Source: Corythoichthys intestinalis
Lineage: Eukaryota > Chordata > Actinopteri > Syngnathiformes > Syngnathidae
Length of the DNA: 64,000 nucleotides
Direction: 5' to 3'
Assembly (NCBI RefSeq): GCF_030265065.1
Contig: NC_080405.1
Coordinates: 14,574,501-14,638,500, forward strand
Shown here: positions 49,101-61,100 of the stretch, in pieces
How the letters are laid out: the number at the start of each line of letters is the position of its first letter
How positions within the stretch are numbered: position 1 is the stretch's first letter
Notes under the pieces: generated by a model
What the model was told of the DNA's origin: nothing
Database searches by the model: none
Seen by the model: the letters and a program-made list of their open reading frames with translations, nothing else
Translations under genes and position numbers: made by a program

Positions 49101-52100
49101 AAGCCGGGGAAGGGAAATGACATATGTCCGATTTAGGTGCCATAAAATATCGTTCGGGAGGTGCGACAGTAAAGGTGAAGTCGACAGTTTTGACCATTAT
49201 GGAGTAATTTTGCCATGTCGTCCTGAATAAATGCATTTTTATTATTTCATATTCCATTCAGCACAAGACTGTTATTTATCATGACCATGCCATTTATTTA
49301 TCAATTGGGGAAAATACTTGGATAAAAAGAATATCCTGTAAAAATATTGAAGTAAAGAGACGGAAACAATGACATTTTGCCGCTCTCTTCGTCTCGTTTT
49401 CCTCGTTGTGAATAGTTCCCCCTCGACTGTCTGACTGGTCCTTCTCAAGCCATTTATATAGCTATTGGGGAAAATACTTGGATAAAAAGAATATCCTGTA
49501 AAAATATTGAAGTAAAGAGACAGAAACAATGACATTTTGCCGCTCTCTGCGTTGCGTTTTCCTCGTTGTGAATAATTCCCCCTCGACGGGCTGACTGGTC
49601 CTTCTCAAGCCATTTATATAGCTATTGGGGAAAAATACTTGGATAAAAAGAATATCCTGTAAAAATATTGGAGTAGAGAGACTGAAACAATGACATTTTG
49701 CGGCTCTCTTCGTCGCGTTTTCCTCGTTCTGAATAATTCCCCCTCAATGGGCTGAATAGTAAAACCGATGAACCCAGTCTACCGCTGACGTCATCCACCT
49801 GTTGGGGACGCTAAAGCCCTATAATGGTAGGCGTGGCTAACCGGCAGATTAAAAGACTAATTTCTCGTCATCTGTGCTTTGCTAAATTGTTGTATATAGT
49901 CGAATCGTCTCAAAATATGATTCTAATTCACATAATAATGCCATTTAAGACTTTTTTTCTCGTGTCATATGCTCTTTAAATTTGCTTATAAAATTTAGAC
50001 ACTTATTCTGGAAGTTTTCAAAATGTTTCTTGAGTAGTTTTGACAACAAAAGTTTGAGTCCAACAGTGTACCACCTAAACCAACACATATGCACTGCAAA
50101 ACCTAAAAAAATAGGCTTACCAGACTTATTTTAAGCAAAAGTTTGTATATTTAATATATAAAAAAAAACTTGTTTGTCAGAAATGTTCTTAATTCAAGAA
50201 TAGATATTGTTGAAAACATTATTTGAAAGCATTTTGTTCTTGATTTAGGTGAAAAATGACCAACTTTTAGAATTAGAATTTAATAAGAACAAATGCTGTT
50301 GTAATATTTATTTAAAGTAAGTGGAAGAATCTGACGCATTAATCTGTTAACTAGCCTTTAACACTCAAAACAAAATGGAGAAAATTATTCGACTAGATTT
50401 AAGAAGAAACATCAGATTAAGATGTTATACTGTAAATTTGCAGTGTGAAAGTTAGTATGAGTCAATACAGATTTATTTTGCATTAATTATTTAGCCTATC
50501 AATTAATTTGGTTCATATTGGTGAGAAATCTAGCCCTGACCCCATTCACCCAATCTGTTTGATTTTATTAATGTCCCGTCCCCAGCAAAAAGTGTATATG
50601 CAGATTATTCTGTTATATCCTCCCTACCAATATTGAGACCAAACCTACGCCCTTGGGATTGGATGTCTATAACTGTTAATGACAGCTAATGAGTCAGTTC
50701 ATGTAATAACATTGAAGTTGTTGGAACAGTAGGAACTAAGGTTGTTAATTTGGTTCCTCAGTTTGTGTTTTGTTTACATGCCAAAATTACTGTGTGGTGA
50801 ATGTTAAAAACAGTTGATTTTTAAAGCAACAACATTGGTTAATCTATAATCATGAATGGCAGCTTTGGATTTAACATAAAATACTTTGATTAAATGCATT
50901 GAATGGAAAGAATCTTGTTTAACAATTTTGAAAAAAAAAACAATTTAATTTTTATGATGTGTGATAGACTAGCGGAGAAAAACATGAATAAATGGCAATA
51001 TTTCCAAGAAGTTGGCAAAATTTGTAAGACCTTTTTGAAGGCAGTTCTATTTTAGTCCATCAAATGCAAGTATTTTAGATTATCCCACCTACTCATCATA
51101 CATTGACTACCCACTGTGACAAGCTTTAATAGCACCAGGAAGTGAAGCGGGCATTGCCTGAGTCCCACATGTAGATTGGTGAAGGACAGAGACATTTTGC
51201 AAAGGTACAGAAACTATAAAGTGTATGTGCCTATTTTCTTAGCTACTTTTTACCTGATTCGAGTGTATCAGCTAGGGATGTCCCCGATCCGATCACGTGA
51301 TAGGAAGTCAGGCCAATCGCGCCATTTTTCAGAGAATCGAAATTGGGTGAAAATGATCGTGTTTTTAATTAAAAAAAAAAAAAAAATTAAGGGCTTAAAA
51401 AGTAACAAAATAATCCAGAAATACAAAGGCGTTGCCAAAAGAGACAAAAATATATACGCTTTATTCTCTGCAACACTCCCGGGAAGTTCTGGGAACCTCT
51501 TGGTACCTCACGATACGATTTGTGATACATAGCTCACAATAACGATGATCTCGCGATATGGCGATACAACGATTATCGATACATGGATCAGGAAATCCTT
51601 TTAGGATATTCTACAAAACAACTAATAAACAGAAAAATAAGCCATCTTCAATCGTCTGCTGTAGGTTTATCACTAGTAGACGTCCATTTGAATGGGAGGG
51701 TGGCAGCGAATGAGCCCATCCCACTTGAAACGGGCCCCTCCCACTTCTACGGCCCTCAGTGGCAGCCAATACCAGGCAACGAGGTACTGTATTTTCCGCA
51801 CTATAAGGCGCACCTTCAATGAATGGCCTATTTGAAAAGTGTTTTCATATATAGGGTGCACTGCATTATAAGATGGAGTAGGTGTTGGGGTTGCATATGC
51901 ATCCACTAGATCAGGGGTGGGCAAACCGGTCCTCGAGGGCCGCAGTGGGTCCTGGTCTTTGTTCCAACTGACCCAGCACAGATATATAACCAATGAGGTT
52001 TCAGCAGAAATGAGAAGCACCTGACTGCAATCAACTGATTGCATTTGTAAAACAGCAGATTGGTGAAAATGTGTCCTCTTAATGGGTTGCAACAAAAACC

Positions 52101-55100
52101 CGCACCCACTGCGGCCCTTTGTGGAATAGTTTGCCCACCCCGCGCACTAGATGAAGCTGCGTGAACGGGAATGTTATGCCATGACTAACGAATATTGATC
52201 CACATATGGCGCATCGGATTATAAGGCGGACTATGAGCGTTTGAGAAAATTGAAGGCTTTTAGATGGACTTTATAGTGTGGAAAATATAGTAATTTTGGG
52301 TCATTTCAGGTCATTACCTGTTGTTTTTCAGTTACTTCCTGTTAATTTTGGGGCATTTCAGGGTCACTTCCTGTTGACTTTGGGACATTTTATGGGTCAC
52401 TTTCTGTTCTGTAACCTAAATTATACAGTATGTATATATAAATTATATATATATTATATGCCCTAAAATGAACAGAAAGTGACATGTAAATGCCCCAAAA
52501 ATCGGAGTGATTGCAAATGCTTTGGTTTCGAAGGAACAAACATTAATTCGCCCTTCCCAGTCATAATGGATTGGGCGTTGAGCGCTGTCAATGGCAGCCA
52601 TAGAGTTAACTTAGACACTGTTATGGTTGAAAAGTTTGGTAGCAACTTGTTGGCTCCTTTTTTTTTTTTTTTTTTTAAACATTGACACCTTTTTAAAACG
52701 ATATCTCAATTCTTGGTATCAGCATATCGATAACCTTTTAGGATGCAAAGTATCACGGTATGTCACCATTTTGATATTTTGTCACACACCTAATCGTGGT
52801 AGCAAAAAAAAAATAAAAAAAAATAAAGGTAGCTCGTGGGAGGTTGTCTCTTTTAAAAGTAGATAGATCTACGATCAAAAAACAATGAGCGCCCATGTTT
52901 TAAGCACTCACATTTCATCCTTACAGAGGATTACTATTTACGTAAACATAAATATACATTTACTTAATTGACCAAAACAGTCATGTTTAATTAATGTTTT
53001 TAAACATTATTGTGATGTACTGGACTGAATTTCCTGACTGTCTCAGGAAATTAGAATATTGTGTATTCTAATTTCCTGAGACAGTCCTGTATATATACAC
53101 AGGACTGTCTCAAAAAATTAGAATATTGTGTATTCTAATTTCCTGAGACAGTCCAGTATAGCTCTGCTCTCCACTTCATCTCTACTGCATTTTCCCCAAC
53201 GGACTCTGACAGCATTGCAACTTCCACACGCAAGAGAGCATGTATGGCTTTCGTTCTTGTTGGGACACATTACAAACATGAGGTAGTTTGTAAAAAACAG
53301 TTTATTTTCCTGTTTCTCCCTCCACTCAAATGAATTCATTTTCCTCAAAATGAGCCTACGTGTTTATTTTGCCATTACTGCCCTCTTCCTGTATCAAATC
53401 TCCACTAAAACTGTGGAATACAGTAGTCAGGGCCTTGGGTTTGTCTATTTGCAAATTTGACCCTGCTTCCAACTAAAATACTTTTAATTCTGAGGGTTTG
53501 TCCAAAAACATCCGCCATTTTTACACCCGGGCCAGCAGCAGCTGTTCAACTCAAGTCTTTAAAATTTAGATTATTTAAAGTGTACTGTAAATAATCAACT
53601 GTCTCTTTTACCGATTGTCCACCTTCCCATGGAATGTTTTTGCTGTCAGAGCTGTGACCGCACAGCTGGCCAATGGCTACTGGTTTTGACTTCTAATCTA
53701 AATTCTTTGCTAATGTTGTGTCGTAGGCTGGAGGAAAAGGAATTCTAACCACGGCTACCGTCCACACGCACACACCCACACATGCTTCGACTGTGATTTT
53801 TACACTTGGTCCAGAGAGCCTGCATGACGAATCTTACTGTCCATGATTTAACCATTTGTGAGCGGGGTATAGCGCCTGATTACTTGATTATTTGATGGAA
53901 GAATCAATATGGCGGAAAACACTCAGGTGACTTGAAGTTCCGCTCTGAGACTCCCAATTTGACCATATTTCAAAATTGTCCTATATGCATGTGTGACACA
54001 TCTTTGGAAAGCCTAAAATCTGTATTTTCTGGGGGAAGAAACATTTTGAACAGGAGGGCATTTTTGACACCTTAAAAGTTGGCCAAATCAGCGGAGTGAA
54101 AAATACATTTTTGAGACCTTTGAAATTTTCTTTAAGTTTCTCATTTAAAAAAAAAACATTCTGGTACATAAGATATAACAAACACTTAAAGATGATCACC
54201 CTTTGTCTACTCAAGTCTTTGACTATCAATATACATGGACTACAACATGTGGGTGGATGAACAATAATAAAGGAAATTGATGTGTGAGTAAATGTAGATT
54301 TAATTTAGCCCTGTGTTTTATTTTGTAAATGAACATGGCTAAAGGGGGAGTTAGCTGTATAGTTAATGATAACTTTACTGCATCCAGATTTTGATTTGGC
54401 TTGATCTTAATCTGTGCAAAAGATAAAAAAAAAGTTCCAGGGGAATTTTAGGGGTTAAATTCCAATACCATAATATTTAATTTTTTGCAGTGGGCTTTTA
54501 ACTTTTTTTTTTTTTTTCTTTCCAATTATGATTAAAGAATGTGAACGTGAGATATTGAGAATAAAAGGCTCCATATGCGTTAAGGGAACATATAAATGTG
54601 ATGTGAGTACCTAACACTATCTATTTACGGTATTATATTTAGCCTTGAAGCCTAGGCCCTGGGCTTTGATTTAAGCATCTAATACATCAATACCCCTCCC
54701 TTAATAAGCAATCCAAACGGCAACAAGGGTCAAAAAGATAATTGACAGTAGGCCTGAACGATATTGGAAAAAACTATTGTTGCGATTTTTTTTAGGTTTG
54801 CAATATATTGCGATATTATATTGCGATATTAAAAAAAAAAAGATCTATCTTTTTTAAAGAAATTTTCACTAAATGACTTGAATAGCTGTTTGGAAATACT
54901 TTACATAACACACCGTGACCACAGTGTATTCATATAATACCGTTTAATTTGTGAATGATGAAGATTTCTGTATGAAGGTATCCAGGAAGTCATGTCTGCA
55001 CAAAATAGATCATTTATTGAATACAATATTTTACACTTCAACAGCAGCAAATACATTAAATGATAAATAAAAGAGCAGGTGCATTAGTCCCCTAAGTTTT

Positions 55101-58100
55101 TGACAAAATATAACAATAAATAAAAACTTCTGTAAAATAACAACAAAGTTGTCAACATATTTGAACAAAAATATTAAATATGACAAATAAAAGAGTTGTT
55201 CACAAACTATAACAATAAATAAAAACCTCAGTAAAACAACAAAGTTGTCAACATATTTGAACAAAAATATTAAATATGACAAAAGAGTTCACAAACTATA
55301 ACAATACATGAAAACCTCAGTTAAACAACAAAGTTGTCAACATATTTGAACTTAAATATTAAATCTGACTAATAAAAGTGCAAGTGCATTAGTCCCCTGA
55401 GTTGTTTACACAAAATATAACAATATAAAACTGCAAAACGGCAACAAAGTTGTAAAAATATTTCAACAAAAATATTAAGTATCAAAACTTTATGTGCAGC
55501 TGTACTATATATAGTTATTTGAAAAATACGGTTTACAATAAATTTAAATATAAAAGAAACAAACTCAATTGAACTTGTAAATAATTGAACTGAATAACTG
55601 CAAATAACTGTGATGAATAACAGAACCATTTTAACTCCCAAATTTCCTGCCTTCCCGATAGCTGTCACATGAATAAAAAGAAGAAAAGACATTCCTTCAG
55701 CTGTGTTATGTATTTGTCTGCATATCGTCCACCTTCCTTGCTCAGCAATTCTCAACTGGGTCTCATGTTTTTGGCCAAGACTATTAGTTTATCCACTATA
55801 GCAGGCTTGAGACAAGAACGTTGGCATGTAACAATGTTCCCACCTGTGCTAAAAAGCCTCTGATGGGGAGCTCGTAGCAGGAATGCATAGATACCTGCGT
55901 TTTAAATGGTCCCACATGTTTGACAGATTACTTCTTGTTGAGGCAACCATGGCGAGGCACTGTCGACAGGGCTGTTTTTTGTCCCTTATAGTCTTGTTCT
56001 TGCCAAAATACTTCCAAAACTCCTTTTGGATACAGTCTTCCTTGCTCCTCCAACGTGTTGATTGCTTGCTTTCACTTTGAGAACGGGCCCTCCTCCCTCC
56101 GCTCTGCTGTTAGGCCCCTCCTCCCTCCACTCCGCTGTTGCAGGGGGAGGGGGAGGAGCCGATGACTTGCTGGAGGGAAAGAAGCTGTGCGCTTTTTTTC
56201 CCTCTCCTTCCTCAAAACAAACGTTTGTGGATTAAAAAAAATGAAATTAAACTATCGCACGTCCTTGCGATGGGACTATTGCACATGCGCACATCGCGAT
56301 GGCGATGTTTAAACGATATATCGTTCAGGCCTAATTGACAGCATGCTAGTCAGTTACCCTGCTGTGTCCATAATTCTCGCGGTAGCGTTTGACTGCAATG
56401 TATGTGTTTTTGTGGCTTTCCGGTATCTCGAGGTGAGAGCATATTTAAAGACACCATGATTTTAACGAGATATTATCGTGTACTTACCTTGTTTCGATCC
56501 AAAAACTCCATGTAGCATGTAACGCTGAGTGTCAAGACAGATGTTAATGGCCACAGCTGGACTTTGTTTGGATTTTATGGGTGAAACACGGTAAGACAAC
56601 ACGGGTCGTGATGCAGAAGTCCCAGACAACAAGGAGTAGTCAAGATTTTCTTTTTCAAATATTTACCCTTTTAAACTTTTTCTACCCTTGTTTGGATAAA
56701 TTATTTATCATCTAAAATATCGGAAAAATGCGACGGTAACAAAAAAAAAAGCAATCAAGCAATAGTTATGAAGTAGATATCCGTGACCTATTTACAGACA
56801 CTATTTTTTTCATTGTGACGTAATTTATTTAAAAGTTTCAAACATGCAAGTGTGTAATTTTTAGTCGTCTAATATTTAAAAAAAAAAACATCAATAAATG
56901 ATTTAAGCTAAAAACTATAGTCAGTTAATTACTTACCTTCTTGGCTGGGTTGAAACAAAAGCGGTTGCGCAGTGTCTGTAAAGGGGGGTCTACAGGGTAA
57001 AACGGACAAATTAAAAATAGTCTGCGGCATAATGCACCATGAAACTGCTTTAGTCATATACACATAGACATATTGTTCTATCTAACACACCAGTTCTTTT
57101 GGTTTAAAAGGCAGCTGTTTATTTTAAAGAGGGGTGCAAGAGCAGAAACTGCTTTTTCAGCCTTGTCTGTGTTTTCTGCCATATAGATTCTAAAATTATT
57201 CAATAGTGACAGCACTAGTTAAGTTACTAGTCCTAGTCCTGTGGATATTAGTGGAATTATTGCTTGTTGCCCAGTGGTTGAGCACATTTATCGTCATCTC
57301 ATTGTAATGTTTGCGGCTGGAAATGTAAGAAAAGTTGCTTACCACTGCGCAATGAACACAGCTAAACAACAATAGAGGAAAATAAAGGGTCTCCACTCAA
57401 ACGTCTGGACACATTTCAGTCAAGATGAGGTTAGATTTGGCTGATGCTAACATGGTGGCCACAGCGTAAATTTTCTTTCAGTGTAAACTTTGTGAAATGA
57501 CCAATAACACACAGGCAAGCTGTGGTTTCCTGGCGTGGATAGAAAGTTGAGCCTCCAGGAAACAGGAAGTCAGCAGAGGAAATATGTAACACATATTTAC
57601 AATTATTAATCAAGTGCGTTATAAAGGATGCTCTGTTGAAGGAAAGTGGTGGCTCAACCATTTTTGTCATTTGTTGTTTTTAGGGAGAAGGTGCTCGCGC
57701 CGTACCTCTCGCAGGCCATGTTGGCTTCGACAGCATGCCCGACCAGCTTGTCAACAAATCTGTCAATCATGGATTTTGCTTCAACATCCTCTGTGTCGGT
57801 GAGTATGTCCTACGTGACAGTAGATTGACAGATCAGCACAATGGCTGCTATTTCAATTTATTCTGTGCCTTGTTTGTGCGGTAACACTTCATATCTTGAT
57901 CGTGGACATAAGTGTCATAGCGGCGCCGCACAAACATTTTGACTTGCACTGTGAACCTCTCATAAGGTCAGGCTCTGTTAAACATCCTGCCGCTTTTAGT
58001 CAACAATGGATGACTTTGTGGTAAGAGAGTCAAACAACAGTGGCTGGTTTGTGTCGATTCTGTACACGGGTTCCTGAACTCATCACTAGGCACTTCCACT

Positions 58101-61100
58101 GGAAATCTGGTTTTATTTGACTCTTTATCATCAAAGAACAAAGAAATTATGTGTGTTTTGATGTATTTTCTGGCATTTATTGCCTTAGCTATAATTTACT
58201 ATAAGGGAATATAGTTTTAATAATCAGTGTTTTGTGTCAATCAAAAAGGAAGTTTGTGGAAGCGAAATTACATGGTATGCAATGGTGGTACTGTCCATCT
58301 GTTTGTCTTTATGTGGGTCATGGCCCAACTGGTTTTGTGCAAGAGGCAATGGACAGCATAGACTGTTCACCAATCTCGGGGCACAATGACATGTACGCAA
58401 ATGGGCAATTTAGATTCTTTCGTGAAGCTTTAATTGCATGTCTCTGGAACATGCTCGGAAACCAGATCCTATTATTTAGGAGATCATGTTGCATTGCAAA
58501 AGAGGAAACTAACATTTTTAAACCCCCCCCCCCCCACACACACAAATAAACACTCACTGGCCACTTTATTAGGTACACCATGCTAGTACCGGGTTGGACC
58601 CCATTTTGCCTTCTGAGCTGCCTCAATTCTACGTGACATAGATTGAATAAGGTGCTGGAAGCATTCCTCAGAGAGTTTGGTCCATATTGACATGATGGCA
58701 TCACATAGTTGCTGCAGATTTGTCGGCTGCACATCCATGATGCCATGGTGCCAGAAGGGCTGGTCTGAGTATTTCAGAAACTGCTGATCTACTGGGATTT
58801 TCACGCACAACCATCTGTAGCGTTTACAGAGAATGGTCCGAAAAAGAAAAAATATCCAGTGAGCGGCAGTTCTGTGGGCGGAAATGCCTTGTTGATGCCA
58901 GAGGTCAGAGGAGAATGGCCAGACTGGTTTGAGCAGATAGAAGGGCAACAGTGACGCAAATAACCACCCGTTACAACCAAGGTAGGCAGAAGAGGATCTC
59001 TAAACGCACAGTACGTCAAACTTTGAGGCAGATGGGCTACAGCAGCAGAAGACCATGGCGGGTGCCACTCCTTTCAGCTAAGAACAGGAAACTGAGGCTA
59101 CAATTTCCACAAGCTCATCGAAATTGGACAATAGAAGATTGGAAAAACGTTGCCTGGTCTGATGAGTCTCGATTTCTGCTTCGACATTCGGATGGTAGGG
59201 TCAGAATTTGGCGTCAACAACATGAAACCATAGATCCATCCTGCCTTGTATCAACGATTCAGGCTGGTGGTGGTGGTGTAATGGTGTGGGGAATATTTTC
59301 TTGGCACTCTTTGGGCCGCTTGGTACCAATTGAGCATCGTTGGAACGCCACAGCCTACCTGAGTATTGTTGCTGACCATGTCCATCCCTTTATGACCACA
59401 ATGTTCCCAACCTCTGATGGCTACTTTCAGCAGGATAATGCGTCATGTCATAAAGCTGGAATCATCTCAGACTGGTTTCTTGAACATGACAATTAGTTCA
59501 CTGTACTCAAATGGCCTCCACAGTCAACAGATCTCAATCCAATAGAGCATTTGGGATGTGGTGGAACGGGAGATTCGCATCATGGATGTGCAGCCGACAA
59601 ATCTGCACCGTGTGATGCCATCATGTCAATATGGACCAAACTCTCTGAGGAATGCTTCCAGCACCTTGTTGAATCTATGCCACGAAGAATTGAGGCAGTT
59701 CTGAAGGCAAAAGGGGGTCCAACCCGTTACTAGCATGGTGTACCTAATAAAGTGGCCGGTGAGTGTATATTTTCATGTGTGACATTTTCATCCATTATAT
59801 TGACTTTGATTGCATCTAGAAAAAAAAATCTTCACAGATTATTTCTAACAAATGACCATTATTAAATATTAAAATGGGGAACAGTGTTGTTTTCGTCAGC
59901 GATGACTATAACAAAAATATTTTGTCAACGAACAATTTTTTCATGACAATCATGAGATGATAACGAGCTAAATATGTGTTTTGGGAGACTAAAACGTACC
60001 GAGACTAATGCAAGTTTTCGTCTGACGAGACGACAAGGAAACGAAAATGCCCAGTAGTTTCCGTCACATGTTCACAATGTATGACATTTTATGTGTAGTT
60101 AGCTTGCATCGTAGCTGTGTCTGGTTGTGTCACTTATGTGACGTGCTGCTGCTCGCCAGTCTCCAGGCTTGCACACACGGTAAGATTTGTTTTCTTTTTT
60201 TTGCCAGAAAGAATATGCAATGTTGCTTTAGTCTTTAAAGGTCTGTGCCTAGTGATCATCACACACTAAATTCGTGTAAAAAAATTCATAGCGTCAGCAT
60301 TGCATTTGTGTTAGCATTAGGCTAATGGCAAACGTCCTCCTAAACTCTCGGACACCTTTTTTAAATACAGTTCGTGGCATCCAGGTGGGTATGATTAATT
60401 GAAAGTAATATACTATTTTCTTGCCGAGTATGTATTATGAACAAATTGGTGTTGTCCTTGTAGACACTACAATATGTGCTCGTCTGTCATTCAAAATAGT
60501 TGGAAAACCTTCATTTATTTATTTGTTGGAGTAAAATGTCTTAATTTTACAGACAAAAATATTTTTAGAAAAGGTCGACTAAAACTGGACTAATTTAGTC
60601 TTGAGGTTTCGTCAACAATAACTAGACTTAGACGAACACATTTTGAGATGACTAAAATATGACTAAGACTAATAAGTATTATCGTCCAAAAGACTAAGAC
60701 TAAAACAAAAATTAAAGACTAGGACTAAAATGAAAATTAAAAGGGCTGCCAAAAACAACTCTGATAGCGAAGTCATTTAAGATTCACAGGATTAGTCTGA
60801 GGACGTTTTGAGGAAAACGGCAACATAGCTTTCAAAAATGGGCCAACATAGATGGCAGTTCTGGCCATGAAGAATTAAAAATAGACAGAGCTGGCTAACT
60901 GAGTCATCTAACTGCCTCCGAGATACTGTAGATGAACGTCAGAGTACATCAGCGAACAAGCTATCGCGCTCGCTATCCTGTGTGTTGCCCTGCGTTTGGA
61001 TGGGTATTGTGTCTGCATCTTCAAAACCAAGTGAAATCTCATGAAAGTCAAGTGATATTTCCTTAAATAGAAACACCCGCTGGAATAGACACCGGGTGTA

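Larger units (their letters stand above)
47355..49979 (+). mobile_element. Non-autonomous TTAA element related to the THAP transposon, second copy
   Basis: Left TTAAAGTGCCTGTGACACG, right (reverse complement) TTAAAGAGCATATGACACG, with TTAA at 47355-47358 and 49976-49979. Its body parallels 17835-19430 (GAATCCCGCGCCATGAAAAT-like start, CAGCCAAACGGCTGCAGAAA, CCCTATAATGGTAGGCGTGG near the end). Two things lengthen it: a hAT insertion at 47549-48492 and a local triplication at 49301-49780. Confidence 0.82.
46560..50655. mobile_element. hAT element (CAAGGGCGTAG ends) hosting further insertions
   Basis: CAAGGGCGTAGTTTGCATGG at the left and AACCTACGCCCTTG at the right are inverted repeats. Flanks GGATGGGA (46552-46559) and GGATTGGA (50656-50663) fit an 8-bp target duplication with one change. 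It contains the TTAA element 47355-49979 and a MITE at 50093-50450. The flanks themselves are a copy of the dispersed repeat described at 35740. Confidence 0.8.
51465..52795. repeat. Composite of CGATAT-rich repeat with nested MITEs
   Basis: TACCTCACGATACGATTTGT, CGCGATATGGCGATACAACG on the left and ATCGATAACC, GTATCACGGTATGTCACC on the right belong to one CGATA-rich repeat family (also near 35540-35660 and 36090-36120). Between them lie a dispersed-repeat copy (51660-51775), the MITE at 51786-52290 and GGTCACTTCCTGTTGA units (52300-52420). Confidence 0.4.

Noticed and set aside
49272-49535. Protein-like minus-strand frame with a repeated peptide
   Set aside because: The repetition is the 160-bp tandem unit of the TTAA element; no domain and no splice context.
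55031-55282. Hydrophobic repeated frame ([15 protein letters not shown]) resembling a membrane protein
   Set aside because: It comes from an AT-rich tandem array inside a hAT element; hydrophobicity follows from base composition.
58318-58948. Two overlapping minus-strand open frames of 142 and 121 residues
   Set aside because: They read the inverted repeat of the Tc1 element at 58551; the second overlaps the transposase tail in mirror form.
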